Below are positions 1 through 6,451 of a stretch of DNA of 11,426 bases, in pieces. The notes beneath the pieces are model-generated. The model saw only the letters and a program-made list of their open reading frames with translations, was not told where the DNA came from and made no database searches. Each line of letters opens with the position of its first letter. The stretch's first letter is position 1. This DNA comes from Pseudomonadota bacterium (GTDB taxonomy: Bacteria > Pseudomonadota > Gammaproteobacteria > Acidiferrobacterales > Acidiferrobacteraceae). The stretch lies in NCBI GenBank assembly GCA_021795255.1, contig JAJYPQ010000093.1, forward strand, positions 1-11,426. Reading direction: 5' to 3'. Position numbers and translations under genes: made by a program.

Positions 1-341
1 GCAAACATCACGGAAACGGCGCGTAAAATCGGGTCGTTTGGGGCCACCGTGAACACCCGATGGCTCATCAAGGCCTCGACATGGAGATTGAGGACGTCTC
101 GGTACTCAGATTCGAGCTCCTCGAAATGTGGAGTTTGCGCAAGGCGCATGGCCTCGTCGATCTTAGGGTACATCGCCCTTAAGACGTCCTTTTCCGAGAT
201 CACGCCGACTATGGTTCGGTCTTCGCTGATGACCGGCAGACCGCTAATACGATGAAAGCACATTAGGATGGCCACGTCGCGAATCCGCGTGTCACGACGC
301 GCGGTTCTGACATTAGTGGTCATGACATCTTTGACAAGCAT
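1..341 (-). CDS. CBS-domain protein, partial (C-terminus beyond left edge)
   Basis: An open frame enters the window from the left on the minus strand. The 113 visible codons start MLVKDVMTTNVRTA. This is the classic opening of a CBS domain, followed by the SGLPVISEDRTIVGVISEKD core at about residues 33–52 and then the start of a second CBS repeat (EALMSHRVFTVAPNDPIL, about residues 88–105). CBS pairs usually bind adenosyl nucleotides and act as energy or redox sensors, alone or attached to other domains. What lies downstream is unknown because the gene is cut. A GGAG box (plus-strand 349–352) sits 7 bases before the ATG and fixes the start. The gene lies 53 bases after the fructosamine-kinase-like gene on the same strand and could share its promoter. 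Family assignment is firm; the specific role is unknown. Confidence 0.88.
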   Translation of the reverse strand, partial: MLVKDVMTTNVRTARRDTRIRDVAILMCFHRISGLPVISEDRTIVGVISEKDVLRAMYPKIDEAMRLAQTPHFEELESEYRDVLNLHVEALMSHRVFTVAPNDPILRAVSVMF

Positions 342-394
342 GGCATTTCTCCGTGCCCGTACCCCGATAAGACCCCGAGGAGTGGGCGGTTGGG

Positions 395-1279
395 TTAGGC
401 TTTGAGTTCGGCTAATAGGGACATCATCATACGTTCTGCTTGGCCGAGGTAGCTACCTCCCGCGAGGTTCAGGTGGTTTAACACATGGTACAGATTGTAA
501 AGTGTTTTGCGTACCGAATATCCGGCATCGAGCGGCGCGGCTTCCCGGTAAGCCGCATAAAAAGCCGGCGAGAACCCCCCGAAAAGTTCGGTCATGGCGA
601 GGTCGGCCTCACGATCCCCATAATACACGGCCGGATCAAAGAGAATAGGCCGCTCGTCGTAAGCGGCGCAATTGCCGGCCCACAGATCGCCGTGAAGTAG
701 GCTTGGCACCGGCTCATAACCGCTAAAAAGGCGAGGGACGAGCTCTGCCACTCGCTGCCCGAGTTCCTGAATGTGGCCCTGGTAGCCGTTTTCGGCCGCG
801 AGTTGCAGTTGAAAGAGCAGGCGCTGGTCGCGAAAAAATGCCGCCCAGTCGGAGTGCGGCGCATTTTTCTGCAAGGTTGTGCCAATGGTGTTGTCGCGGT
901 ACCAGCCGAAATACGGTGAGTGCCGTTCATGCAAGGCGGCAAGCGTACGGCCGAGCTCGATATCCTGAGCCTCGTTGCGAGGCTTGAGGGGCAGGTAATT
1001 GAGGACGAGGTAGGAGATCTCGTCGGTCGAGCCCCAACACACGGGTCGAGTTACAAGCACAGTGAGGGTATTGGCAATCTCGTGAAGCCCGAGGGCTTCT
1101 GCGCGAAACATCTCGAGATAAGTCGACACATTGTATTTGACGAAATAAGATTCCTGATCACCACTGAGGACAGTGGCGTTATTGATGCCCGGCGCCTCAA
1201 GGTCACGGGCGGTCCGCACTATAAAGGGTTTTCCTGTGACCTGGGAGATCTGTTGGGCTATGGCTACCCAGTTTGGCAT
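395..1279 (-). CDS. Fructosamine kinase / ketosamine-3-kinase family protein
   Basis: This 294-residue protein matches the fructosamine-3-kinase fold (YniA in E. coli) over its whole usual length. Visible landmarks are a candidate ATP-binding Lys48 (YFVKYN) and Glu61, the family-typical FGWYRDNTIG at 124–133, the kinase catalytic loop LLHGDLWAGN at 194–203 (Asp198, Asn203), the metal-binding FDPAVYYGDREADLAMTE at 214–231, and the C-terminal YNLYHVLNHLNLAGGSYL at 261–278. Family members phosphorylate ketosamines on glycated proteins or small molecules, which lets the sugar adduct break down. The physiological substrate of most bacterial members is not established. An AGGAG box 6 bases before the ATG supports the start. 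A consensus extended -10 lies about 125 bases upstream, so the leader is fairly long. The enzyme is predicted to be cytosolic. Confidence 0.93.
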   Translation of the reverse strand: MPNWVAIAQQISQVTGKPFIVRTARDLEAPGINNATVLSGDQESYFVKYNVSTYLEMFRAEALGLHEIANTLTVLVTRPVCWGSTDEISYLVLNYLPLKPRNEAQDIELGRTLAALHERHSPYFGWYRDNTIGTTLQKNAPHSDWAAFFRDQRLLFQLQLAAENGYQGHIQELGQRVAELVPRLFSGYEPVPSLLHGDLWAGNCAAYDERPILFDPAVYYGDREADLAMTELFGGFSPAFYAAYREAAPLDAGYSVRKTLYNLYHVLNHLNLAGGSYLGQAERMMMSLLAELKA

Positions 1280-1405
1280 GGCTGACTCCTGGCCCCATGG
1301 CGCTACCGCGTGATCCTATCCTACCGAGCCAATCTTGATATTCAACCCGGTGACTGCATGCCGCAAGGCCGTTGCTTACGCGTATGTGTTTCGTCTCGCT
1401 CGGCC

Positions 1406-1414
1406 ATTATACCA
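1406..1414 (-). promoter_or_regulatory. Extended -10 promoter for the fructosamine-kinase gene
   Basis: Read on the minus strand, this is TGGTATAAT: a perfect sigma-70 -10 hexamer with the TG extension. No good -35 box stands 16–18 bases upstream, which is usual for extended -10 promoters. Transcription would begin near 1399 and leave a leader of about 120 bases before the AGGAG box. The leader (1280–1399) shows no riboswitch or terminator that I recognise. The assignment rests on sequence only. Confidence 0.5.
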
Positions 1415-2102
1415 AGGTGCTGGGCTTAGCGTACCAAATGATGAGGATGTGTGGTCTTTGTCCCAAAAGTGGCAAGGCTGCCCCGAAAAGGCGCAATTTG
1501 CAGGGCAAAACTGAGGTTGGGTTTTTCCTGCGCTCGAGAAGAGTGTGTTTCTTTGTGACATTTTCCGCACAGCACCCGGATCTCGTGGGGTTTGGCCGCC
1601 GCAAGATACCTTTATCGGTTCGCTTGGGTGCCGATGCAATAGCGTGGCGAAATCGGGTAGCACATGTTGATCGAGGCGCCGGGAGCGGCGAAGGTCCGGT
1701 ACCTTTGAATGGTAACGGCAAGCCGCGCTCCCGCAAGAATTTGGGTGGCGCAGTTTGTTTCGTGGCCCGTCTGGCGGTCGAGACAGACGGTGACAGTTGC
1801 GGGTCGACGTCATGCGGGAAGGGCCGGGTAGCGAGGCGGGGTAGGGAAGTGCAGCGTCAGGCTAGGAGGTCTTCACGCGTTTGGGGAGGGATGACAAAAG
1901 ACCCGGTCGCCGACCAGCCCACTTTGGGTTGTTAAGAGGGGTGGTGCGCGTATCACTCGGTGTCGCGGTGGGAGGGAAGGCGTTTGTTACGGTCGCCGGA
2001 CCATCGCTCGGCAAGGTCAAGGGGGGTATTTGCTGGCCGCGCTTAGGGGTGCCGTTCGTCGGTTTAATGATTCGGAGAAGAAATGCCTAAGGCCAGGAAA
2101 AG
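1415..2102. other. Intergenic region of about 690 bases with no convincing gene
   Basis: This stretch separates the upstream end of the fructosamine-kinase gene from the terminator beyond the HU gene. Open frames exist on both strands, the longest being about 187 codons on the plus strand (1372–1935). None has a good start site, a recognisable domain or a protein-like composition. The plus strand becomes strongly purine-rich from about 1800 to 2100. Local fold-backs include CCGTCTG (1767–1773) pairing with CAGACGG (1784–1790), an imperfect GGGAGCGGC (1681–1689) with GCCGCGCTCCC downstream, and two GGTCGCCG-containing palindromes near 1906 and 1991. I found no tRNA, tmRNA, RNase P RNA, 4.5S RNA or insertion-sequence ends. 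It may be a decayed gene or hold an unlabelled RNA that ends at the 2103–2130 terminator. Confidence 0.5.
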
Positions 2103-2130
2103 AAAGGGCGGCCCAAGGGCCGCCCTTTTT
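2103..2130. terminator. Bidirectional intrinsic terminator
   Basis: AAAGGGCGGCCC (2103–2114) pairs perfectly with GGGCCGCCCTTT (2117–2128) around a two-base centre; in practice this is about 11 pairs with a four-base loop. On the plus strand it runs into TTTTT (2126–2130). On the minus strand the stem is followed by a T-rich run (TTTCTTTT). It lies immediately past the HU stop codon, so it most likely ends HU transcription. It could also stop any plus-strand transcript arriving from 1400–2100. Confidence 0.9.
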
Positions 2131-2134
2131 CGTT

Positions 2135-2473
2135 CTAGAATATTTCTTTTAATGTCTTAAGCGGCTGGATCTTGATGACGTTGCGGGCCGGTTTGGCCTT
2201 GAACACCATCTCTTCTTTGGTGAATGGGTTGATGCCCTTACGAGCGCGCGTCGCCGGCTTACGTGCGACCTTGATCTTCATGAGCCCCGCGAGGTTGAAT
2301 ACCCCGGGACCGCCTTTAATGTCGCGCTTTATCACGGTAGCGAGTTCGTCAAATACAGCACTCACTTCTTTGCGCTTCAGGTTTGTTTTATCTGCCAAGT
2401 GTGACAAGAGTTCTGACTTCGACATCGGTTTTTTTGCCGCTTTTTTGCTGGGGGCCTTGTTTTTCGTTGCCAT
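2135..2473 (-). CDS. HU-family DNA-binding protein with basic N-terminal tail
   Basis: This 112-residue protein belongs to the HU/IHF histone-like family, small dimeric proteins that bend and compact DNA in the nucleoid. The first 16 or so residues (MATKNKAPSKKAAKKP) form a Lys/Ala-rich extension absent from E. coli HU. The helical dimerisation part follows (MSKSELLSHLADKTNLKRKE, 17–36). The beta arm holds LAGLMKIKVARKPATRARKG (61–80) and INPFTKEEMVFKAKPARNVI (81–100). The RxGINPFT segment is where HU proteins usually carry RNPxT, so this is the divergent branch seen in many environmental proteobacteria. The ATG at 2473 is chosen because AGGA lies 5 bases upstream and the sequence further upstream is AT-rich promoter DNA. 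The gene is monocistronic, ends at a strong terminator and diverges from the fmdB operon. Confidence 0.92.
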   Translation of the reverse strand: MATKNKAPSKKAAKKPMSKSELLSHLADKTNLKRKEVSAVFDELATVIKRDIKGGPGVFNLAGLMKIKVARKPATRARKGINPFTKEEMVFKAKPARNVIKIQPLKTLKEIF

Positions 2474-2584
2474 GGTTATCCTATTAAGGTTGAGAACAGC
2501 GATAATTAACTTAGCATAAAAAACCGAGAGGGAAACATATTTGCGCCAATTTCTGCTGAGATAGAGGCGGTTCCCGCTTTCCGC

Positions 2585-2590
2585 TATACT
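2585..2590 (+). promoter_or_regulatory. Candidate -10 element for the fmdB–aspS operon
   Basis: TATACT lies 72 bases before the fmdB start codon in the 189-base divergent region shared with the HU gene. It differs from the consensus by one base. No convincing -35 is present at 16–18 bases, so activity may need an activator, or the true promoter may be elsewhere in this AT-rich gap. The HU side also looks promoter-like (TATGCTAAGTTAAT on the minus strand near 2506–2519), but I cannot fix its hexamers. Confidence 0.35.
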
Positions 2591-2662
2591 AGCGCTGTTG
2601 CTTTTTTTCTTACTCGTCCCCACTTTGGGCACCGGGAATGACGCGTTTTTAAGAGGTTTTTT

Positions 2663-2947
2663 ATGCCAATCTATGAATACGTATGCGAATCCTGTGGCCA
2701 CGATGTCGAGGTCATGCAAAAGATGGGCGAGGTCCTCAAGGAGTGCCCGGCTTGTAAGCGGCCAACCCTCAAGAAGCGGATCTCGGCGGCCGGTTTTCAG
2801 CTGAAGGGCTCGGGCTGGTATGCGACGGATTTTCGCGGCAAGGATAGTAAGAAGGACGAAGATAAGCCGAAGACCGAGGAGAAGGGTTCAGAGGGGAGCG
2901 AAAAGCCAGTGGCTGCCTGTGCCGGTGGCACTTGCGGCTGCCACTAG
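2663..2947 (+). CDS. FmdB-type zinc-ribbon protein
   Basis: This 94-residue protein opens with MPIYEYVCESCGH and has two CxxC knuckles, Cys8/Cys11 and Cys28/Cys31 (CPAC), the zinc ribbon of the FmdB family. The family-typical SAAGFQLKGSGWYATDF follows at about 41–57. The rest is a charged low-complexity tail (KDSKKDEDKPKTEEKGSEGS) ending in a second Cys/His cluster (Cys86, Cys91, Cys93, His94). The family was named for a regulator of formamidase in Methylophilus, but for most members the function is unknown; a small metal- or nucleic-acid-binding role is inferred. AAGAGG 6 bases before the ATG is a good ribosome site. The gene heads the long plus-strand block, and its stop codon is followed directly by the next ATG. 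Confidence 0.9.
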   Translation: MPIYEYVCESCGHDVEVMQKMGEVLKECPACKRPTLKKRISAAGFQLKGSGWYATDFRGKDSKKDEDKPKTEEKGSEGSEKPVAACAGGTCGCH

Positions 2948-3589
2948 ATGAGCCGGTTCCGGCGCTATCTCACGGCGGGGCTCCTGATTTGGGTGCCGCT
3001 TGGGGTGACGGTGGTGGTAATCCAGACACTGGTCGCCTTTATGGACCGCATTCTGCTGGTATTACCGCCGAGTTTTCAGCCTGAACACTGGCTAGGCCAC
3101 GATATTCCAGGTCTAGGCGTGGCCTTGGTCGTGATTGTCGTTTTGGTGACAGGCATGACCGCGGCCAATCTGGTCGGCCAGCGCCTCGTCGGTTTTGGGG
3201 AGTCGATACTGGGGCGCATTCCCTTGGTGCGTTCCCTGTACTCAGGCGTGAAACAGCTACTGGAAACCCTGGTGTCGGGGTCCGGAAACTCGTTTCGTAA
3301 AGTGGTTTTGGTCCCCTACCCCCACCCCCGGAGCTGGACGCTTGCGTTTCTCACAGGAGAGGGCTTACCGGAAGCCGCGAATGTGCTTGGTGAAGACTTG
3401 GTGAATGTGTTTGTTCCTACGACCCCTAACCCGACATCCGGGTTTTTTCTCATGATTCCGCGCAAAGAGGTTGTTGAGCTTACGCTCACCGTGGACGAGG
3501 GCTTGCGGATGATCTTGTCCATGGGTATGGTCGTGCCCGGCTTGCCGAGGAAGGATGCCGAAACGGCTCCTCGTCAGGCGACAGCCTAA
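2948..3589 (+). CDS. DUF502 family inner-membrane protein
   Basis: This is a 213-residue membrane protein with two predicted helices (about 9–33 and 55–77) followed by a cytoplasmic or periplasmic beta-rich part. Conserved DUF502 features are IPLVRSLYSGVKQL at 91–104, VPYPHPRSWTLAFLTGEG at 122–139 and VFVPTTPNPTSGFFLMIP at 154–171. The biochemical function of the family is unknown. It starts on the base after the fmdB stop codon with no clear ribosome site of its own, so translation is probably coupled. The pairing fmdB–DUF502–aspS is recurrent in beta- and gammaproteobacteria, which argues for a conserved but unexplained association rather than chance. Confidence 0.88.
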   Translation: MSRFRRYLTAGLLIWVPLGVTVVVIQTLVAFMDRILLVLPPSFQPEHWLGHDIPGLGVALVVIVVLVTGMTAANLVGQRLVGFGESILGRIPLVRSLYSGVKQLLETLVSGSGNSFRKVVLVPYPHPRSWTLAFLTGEGLPEAANVLGEDLVNVFVPTTPNPTSGFFLMIPRKEVVELTLTVDEGLRMILSMGMVVPGLPRKDAETAPRQATA

Positions 3590-3596
3590 GGGAGCT

Positions 3597-5366
3597 ATGC
3601 GTACACATTTAACTCGAGAATTACCTGCGTTGGGGACAGGGGCGCAGGTCACAGTATGCGGCTGGGCCCAACGGCGCCGGGATCACGGCGGCATTGTGTT
3701 CATCGATCTGCGCGACCGCGCAGGGATTATCCAGATCGTTTGCGACCCCGCGCGCGAGGAGACCTTTACGCGCGCTGAAGAGGTGCGTAGCGAGTACGTA
3801 CTGGCGGTCACCGGGGTCTTGCGCCGCCGTCCTCCCGGGACTGAGAACGAGGCCTTGCCGACGGGGGCCTTCGAGCTGGAGGCAACCGATATCGTGATTC
3901 TGAATGACTCGGATGTCCTGCCTTTTCAGTTGGACGAGCCGGCCGTAGGCGAGGCGGTCCGCCTCAAATATCGCTATCTCGATCTGCGTCGTCCGCAGAT
4001 GCGGGAGAACTTTTTATTGCGCCATCGCCTGATTCGGGCTGCCCGGCGGTTTCTCGAAGACCAGGAATTTACCGAAATCGAAACCCCGATTTTGACCCGC
4101 TCGACCCCCGAGGGCGCGCGCGATTATCTTGTTCCCAGTCGCACCCAAGCCGGCGAGTTCTTTGCCCTCCCTCAGTCGCCACAACTTTTTAAACAGATGC
4201 TGATGGTGGCGGGGTTTGAGCGCTATTATCAGGTCACACGCTGTTTCCGGGACGAGGATTTACGCGCCGATCGTCAGCCCGAATTCACGCAACTCGATAT
4301 TGAGACGTCGTTTTTAGACCAAGAGGCCATTCTGTCGCTGATGGAGGGCCTGGTGCAGACGGTTTTCCGGGCCGCTATCGGGGCCGAAATCGCTTTACCC
4401 TTGCCGCGTTTGAGTTACGCTGACGCCATGCGCCGTTTCGGCAGCGATAAGCCCGATCTGCGCAATCCCCTGGAGTTCGTCGATATCTCGGACTTGGTGC
4501 GAGACGTGGCGTTTCAGGTGTTTTCGGTGCCGGCCCAGGATCCCAAGGGGCGGGTCGTAGCCCTGCGGGTACCCGGCGGCGCCGATCTTTCGCGCAAGGC
4601 TATTGAGGATTACACGACCTACGTCGCCGGCTTCGGGGCCAAAGGCCTGGCCTACATTAAGGTGAACGATCCGAGCAGCGAAGCGGGCCTTCAGTCGCCG
4701 ATTCTCAAGTTCTTGCCCGGGCCCGTGGCACTGGAGATTGTGGCGCGTACAGAGGCGGCTGCAGGCGATCTGTTGTTCTTCGGCGCCGACCGGGCCCAGA
4801 TCGTGAACGACGCCATGGGCGCGCTTCGGATTCGCATAGGCGTAGACCGTGGTCTTTTGGCTGATGGTTGGCGTCTGACGTGGGTCGTCGATTTTCCGTT
4901 ACTTGAGTACGATGAGGCGGCTCGGCGTTTTCAGGCGGTCCATCATCCGTTCACGGCGCCCAAGGTCGAAGATGGGGAGCGTCTCACGAGCGATCCGGGC
5001 GCGGTTAGGGCCCAGGCCTACGATCTCGTATTAAACGGCACCGAGGTCGGCGGCGGTTCTATCCGTATCCATGATCGCCTGATGCAAGAGCGGATCTTTG
5101 CGCTCCTCGGTATTCAGGAAGCGGAGGCACGCGAAAAGTTCGGGTTCTTGCTCGATGCCTTACGTTTCGGCGCACCCCCACACGGCGGGCTCGCCTTCGG
5201 GATCGATCGTCTCACGGCCTTGTTGGCGGGGACCGAATCGATACGCGATGTGATCGCCTTTCCGAAAACTCAAAAGGCCACCTGTCCTTTGACCGAGGCC
5301 CCTTCGGCGGTTTCGCCCCATCAACTGGCGGAGCTACATTTACGAATCGACGTTCCCAAGGTCTAA
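3597..5366 (+). CDS. aspS: Aspartate--tRNA ligase, probably non-discriminating (Asp/Asn)
   Basis: This 589-residue class IIb aminoacyl-tRNA synthetase charges tRNA with aspartate in the cytosol. It has an N-terminal anticodon-binding OB fold (about 1–105), class II motif 2 with CFRDEDLRADRQPEFTQLD, a bacterial GAD insertion domain in the middle, and motif 3 near the C-terminus (GLAFGIDRLTALLAG). The OB fold has RRRDHGG with His30 and RPPG with Gly81. These correspond to the His and Gly linked in Pseudomonas aeruginosa AspRS to acceptance of both tRNA-Asp and tRNA-Asn, whereas E. coli has Leu at the first position. The ATG at 3597 is preferred over an in-frame ATG at 3555, which would add 14 residues inside DUF502. 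It has AAGGGAG just upstream and matches the family start MRTHLTREL. Confidence 0.97.
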   Translation: MRTHLTRELPALGTGAQVTVCGWAQRRRDHGGIVFIDLRDRAGIIQIVCDPAREETFTRAEEVRSEYVLAVTGVLRRRPPGTENEALPTGAFELEATDIVILNDSDVLPFQLDEPAVGEAVRLKYRYLDLRRPQMRENFLLRHRLIRAARRFLEDQEFTEIETPILTRSTPEGARDYLVPSRTQAGEFFALPQSPQLFKQMLMVAGFERYYQVTRCFRDEDLRADRQPEFTQLDIETSFLDQEAILSLMEGLVQTVFRAAIGAEIALPLPRLSYADAMRRFGSDKPDLRNPLEFVDISDLVRDVAFQVFSVPAQDPKGRVVALRVPGGADLSRKAIEDYTTYVAGFGAKGLAYIKVNDPSSEAGLQSPILKFLPGPVALEIVARTEAAAGDLLFFGADRAQIVNDAMGALRIRIGVDRGLLADGWRLTWVVDFPLLEYDEAARRFQAVHHPFTAPKVEDGERLTSDPGAVRAQAYDLVLNGTEVGGGSIRIHDRLMQERIFALLGIQEAEAREKFGFLLDALRFGAPPHGGLAFGIDRLTALLAGTESIRDVIAFPKTQKATCPLTEAPSAVSPHQLAELHLRIDVPKV

Positions 5367-5382
5367 CCATGGCAGGCCCCCC

Positions 5383-5832
5383 GTGTCCTCTTTCAAACGT
5401 CCGGAATCCGTTCTCGTCCTAATCTTTACTACGCAAGGCGAGGTTTTGCTTTTGCGTCGCAGCGATCATCCGGCGTTCTGGCAATCGGTTACGGGGAGCC
5501 TTGAGTGGTATGAGGACGATCTTGGGGCAGTGGCGAAGCGCGAGTTGGCAGAAGAAACCGGGATCGTGGCCGAACGCGGTTGGCGGGATTGGGAGACGAG
5601 CCACCAGTACGAAATTTATCCCGAATGGCGTTATAAATACGAACCGGGGACCGCGCGTAATATCGAGCATATCTTTTCCTTGGAACTCGATGCGCGGGTT
5701 CCGGTCGTTTTGCATCCTCGGGAGCACGAAGAGTATGAATGGGTGGCGTGGTCCGAGGCGGTTTCGCGGGTGACCTCGCCTAGTAACCGCTGGGCTTTGG
5801 CGACTCTCGGTCAGGCACGTGGGTTCCTGTGA
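5383..5832 (+). CDS. nudB: Dihydroneopterin triphosphate diphosphatase (Nudix)
   Basis: This 149-residue Nudix hydrolase removes pyrophosphate from dihydroneopterin triphosphate, an early step of folate synthesis. FKRPESVLVLIF at the start, FWQSVTGSLEW at 32–42, REL.EETGI at 53–61 and YEPGTARNIEHIFSLEL at 86–102 match NudB closely. The Nudix box has eight rather than seven residues between the first Glu (Glu44) and the RE pair, a one-residue variant. The start is GTG at 5383, since the ATG at 5369 is in another frame. Its ribosome site is weak (CAGG). It lies 16 bases after aspS, the same neighbour as in E. coli, and overlaps the next gene by 14 bases. Confidence 0.93.
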   Translation: MSSFKRPESVLVLIFTTQGEVLLLRRSDHPAFWQSVTGSLEWYEDDLGAVAKRELAEETGIVAERGWRDWETSHQYEIYPEWRYKYEPGTARNIEHIFSLELDARVPVVLHPREHEEYEWVAWSEAVSRVTSPSNRWALATLGQARGFL

Positions 5833-6442
5833 AAAAAAGGCTGTTCTGCTGGTACCCGGCCTCTGGTTTGGTCGTCCGGCCTTATGGCTTTTAGCTTATC
5901 GTTTGGCCCGGTATGGTTTCCGGGTCCATCTCTATCCGTATCGCAGCCTGCGACAAGCGCAGCCCGACGCCTGTGAAGATTTGGCGTGCTATGCCGCAGC
6001 GCACGGGGCGCGCTATGTGGTGGGTTATAGTTTGGGCGGGGTGTTGGTATTGGCTTTCTGTAGCCGTTACCCCGATTTGTACACCCGTGCTGTGACCCTT
6101 GGCGCCCCGTTTCGAGGCAGCCGGGTGGTGCGCCACTTGTGGCGATGTGCGCCCATTCGACCCTTATGGGGGGCGGCCGCACCCGAGCTTTTGCGCGGTT
6201 TACGGCTACCGGCTCCGGCGCGCCTCGCGGTCGTGACCGGCACGCGGCACTCGTGGGGCTTAGCCGCTTTGGGCCTTAAGGAAGGGCCTCATGACGGTGT
6301 GGTGACCGCTTCGGAGGCCCGTTTACGGGGTGCGGCCGATGCGGTAGCGTTGGATGTGTCTCATCTTGGGCTCGTGACTCGGGCTGTAAGCGCGCGGGCG
6401 GTCGCGGCCTATTTGATGCGGGGGCAGTTGGGAGGCTTATGA
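5819..6442 (+). CDS. Alpha/beta hydrolase, lipase-like
   Basis: This 207-residue protein has an alpha/beta-hydrolase fold. The first strand ends in VLLVPGLWFG (9–18) and carries the oxyanion-hole loop. The nucleophile elbow is GYSLGG with Ser71. HDGVVT at 158–163 supplies the likely acid Asp159, and SHLGL at 181–185 the likely base His182. The triad order and the DGVVT...SHLGL ending resemble small PGAP1/lipase-type esterases; the substrate is unknown. There is no signal peptide, so it should be cytosolic. The only in-frame start that keeps the first strand is GTG at 5819, which lies inside nudB. It ends 9 bases before yebC. E. coli has nudB directly followed by yebC, so this gene is an insertion relative to that order. 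Confidence 0.85.
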   Translation: MGSCEKKAVLLVPGLWFGRPALWLLAYRLARYGFRVHLYPYRSLRQAQPDACEDLACYAAAHGARYVVGYSLGGVLVLAFCSRYPDLYTRAVTLGAPFRGSRVVRHLWRCAPIRPLWGAAAPELLRGLRLPAPARLAVVTGTRHSWGLAALGLKEGPHDGVVTASEARLRGAADAVALDVSHLGLVTRAVSARAVAAYLMRGQLGGL

Positions 6443-6451
6443 GGACAGTTT

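Noticed and set aside
1280..1399. Riboswitch or tRNA in the fructosamine-kinase leader
   Set aside because: No T-loop, acceptor stem or known riboswitch core is visible, and no terminator-like hairpin precedes the start codon.
1372..1935. 187-codon plus-strand frame in the gene-poor region
   Set aside because: No ATG start with a ribosome site, no domain, unlikely composition, and overlapping open frames on the other strand of similar length. It looks like a chance frame in GC-rich DNA.
1918..2629. CCCACTTTGGG present at 1918–1928 and 2619–2629, each followed by TTAAGAGG or similar within 30 bases
   Set aside because: It is only 11 bases, partly self-complementary, with two copies and unrelated flanks. 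This is not enough to call an operator or duplication.
2474..2719. 82-residue N-terminal extension of the HU frame
   Set aside because: It crosses AT-rich promoter sequence and overlaps the fmdB start. The start at 2473 has a ribosome site and gives the family-like N-terminus.
3555..3596. Upstream in-frame ATG for aspS adding 14 residues
   Set aside because: It lies inside DUF502 without a ribosome site. The ATG at 3597 has AAGGGAG and matches the E. coli AspRS start.
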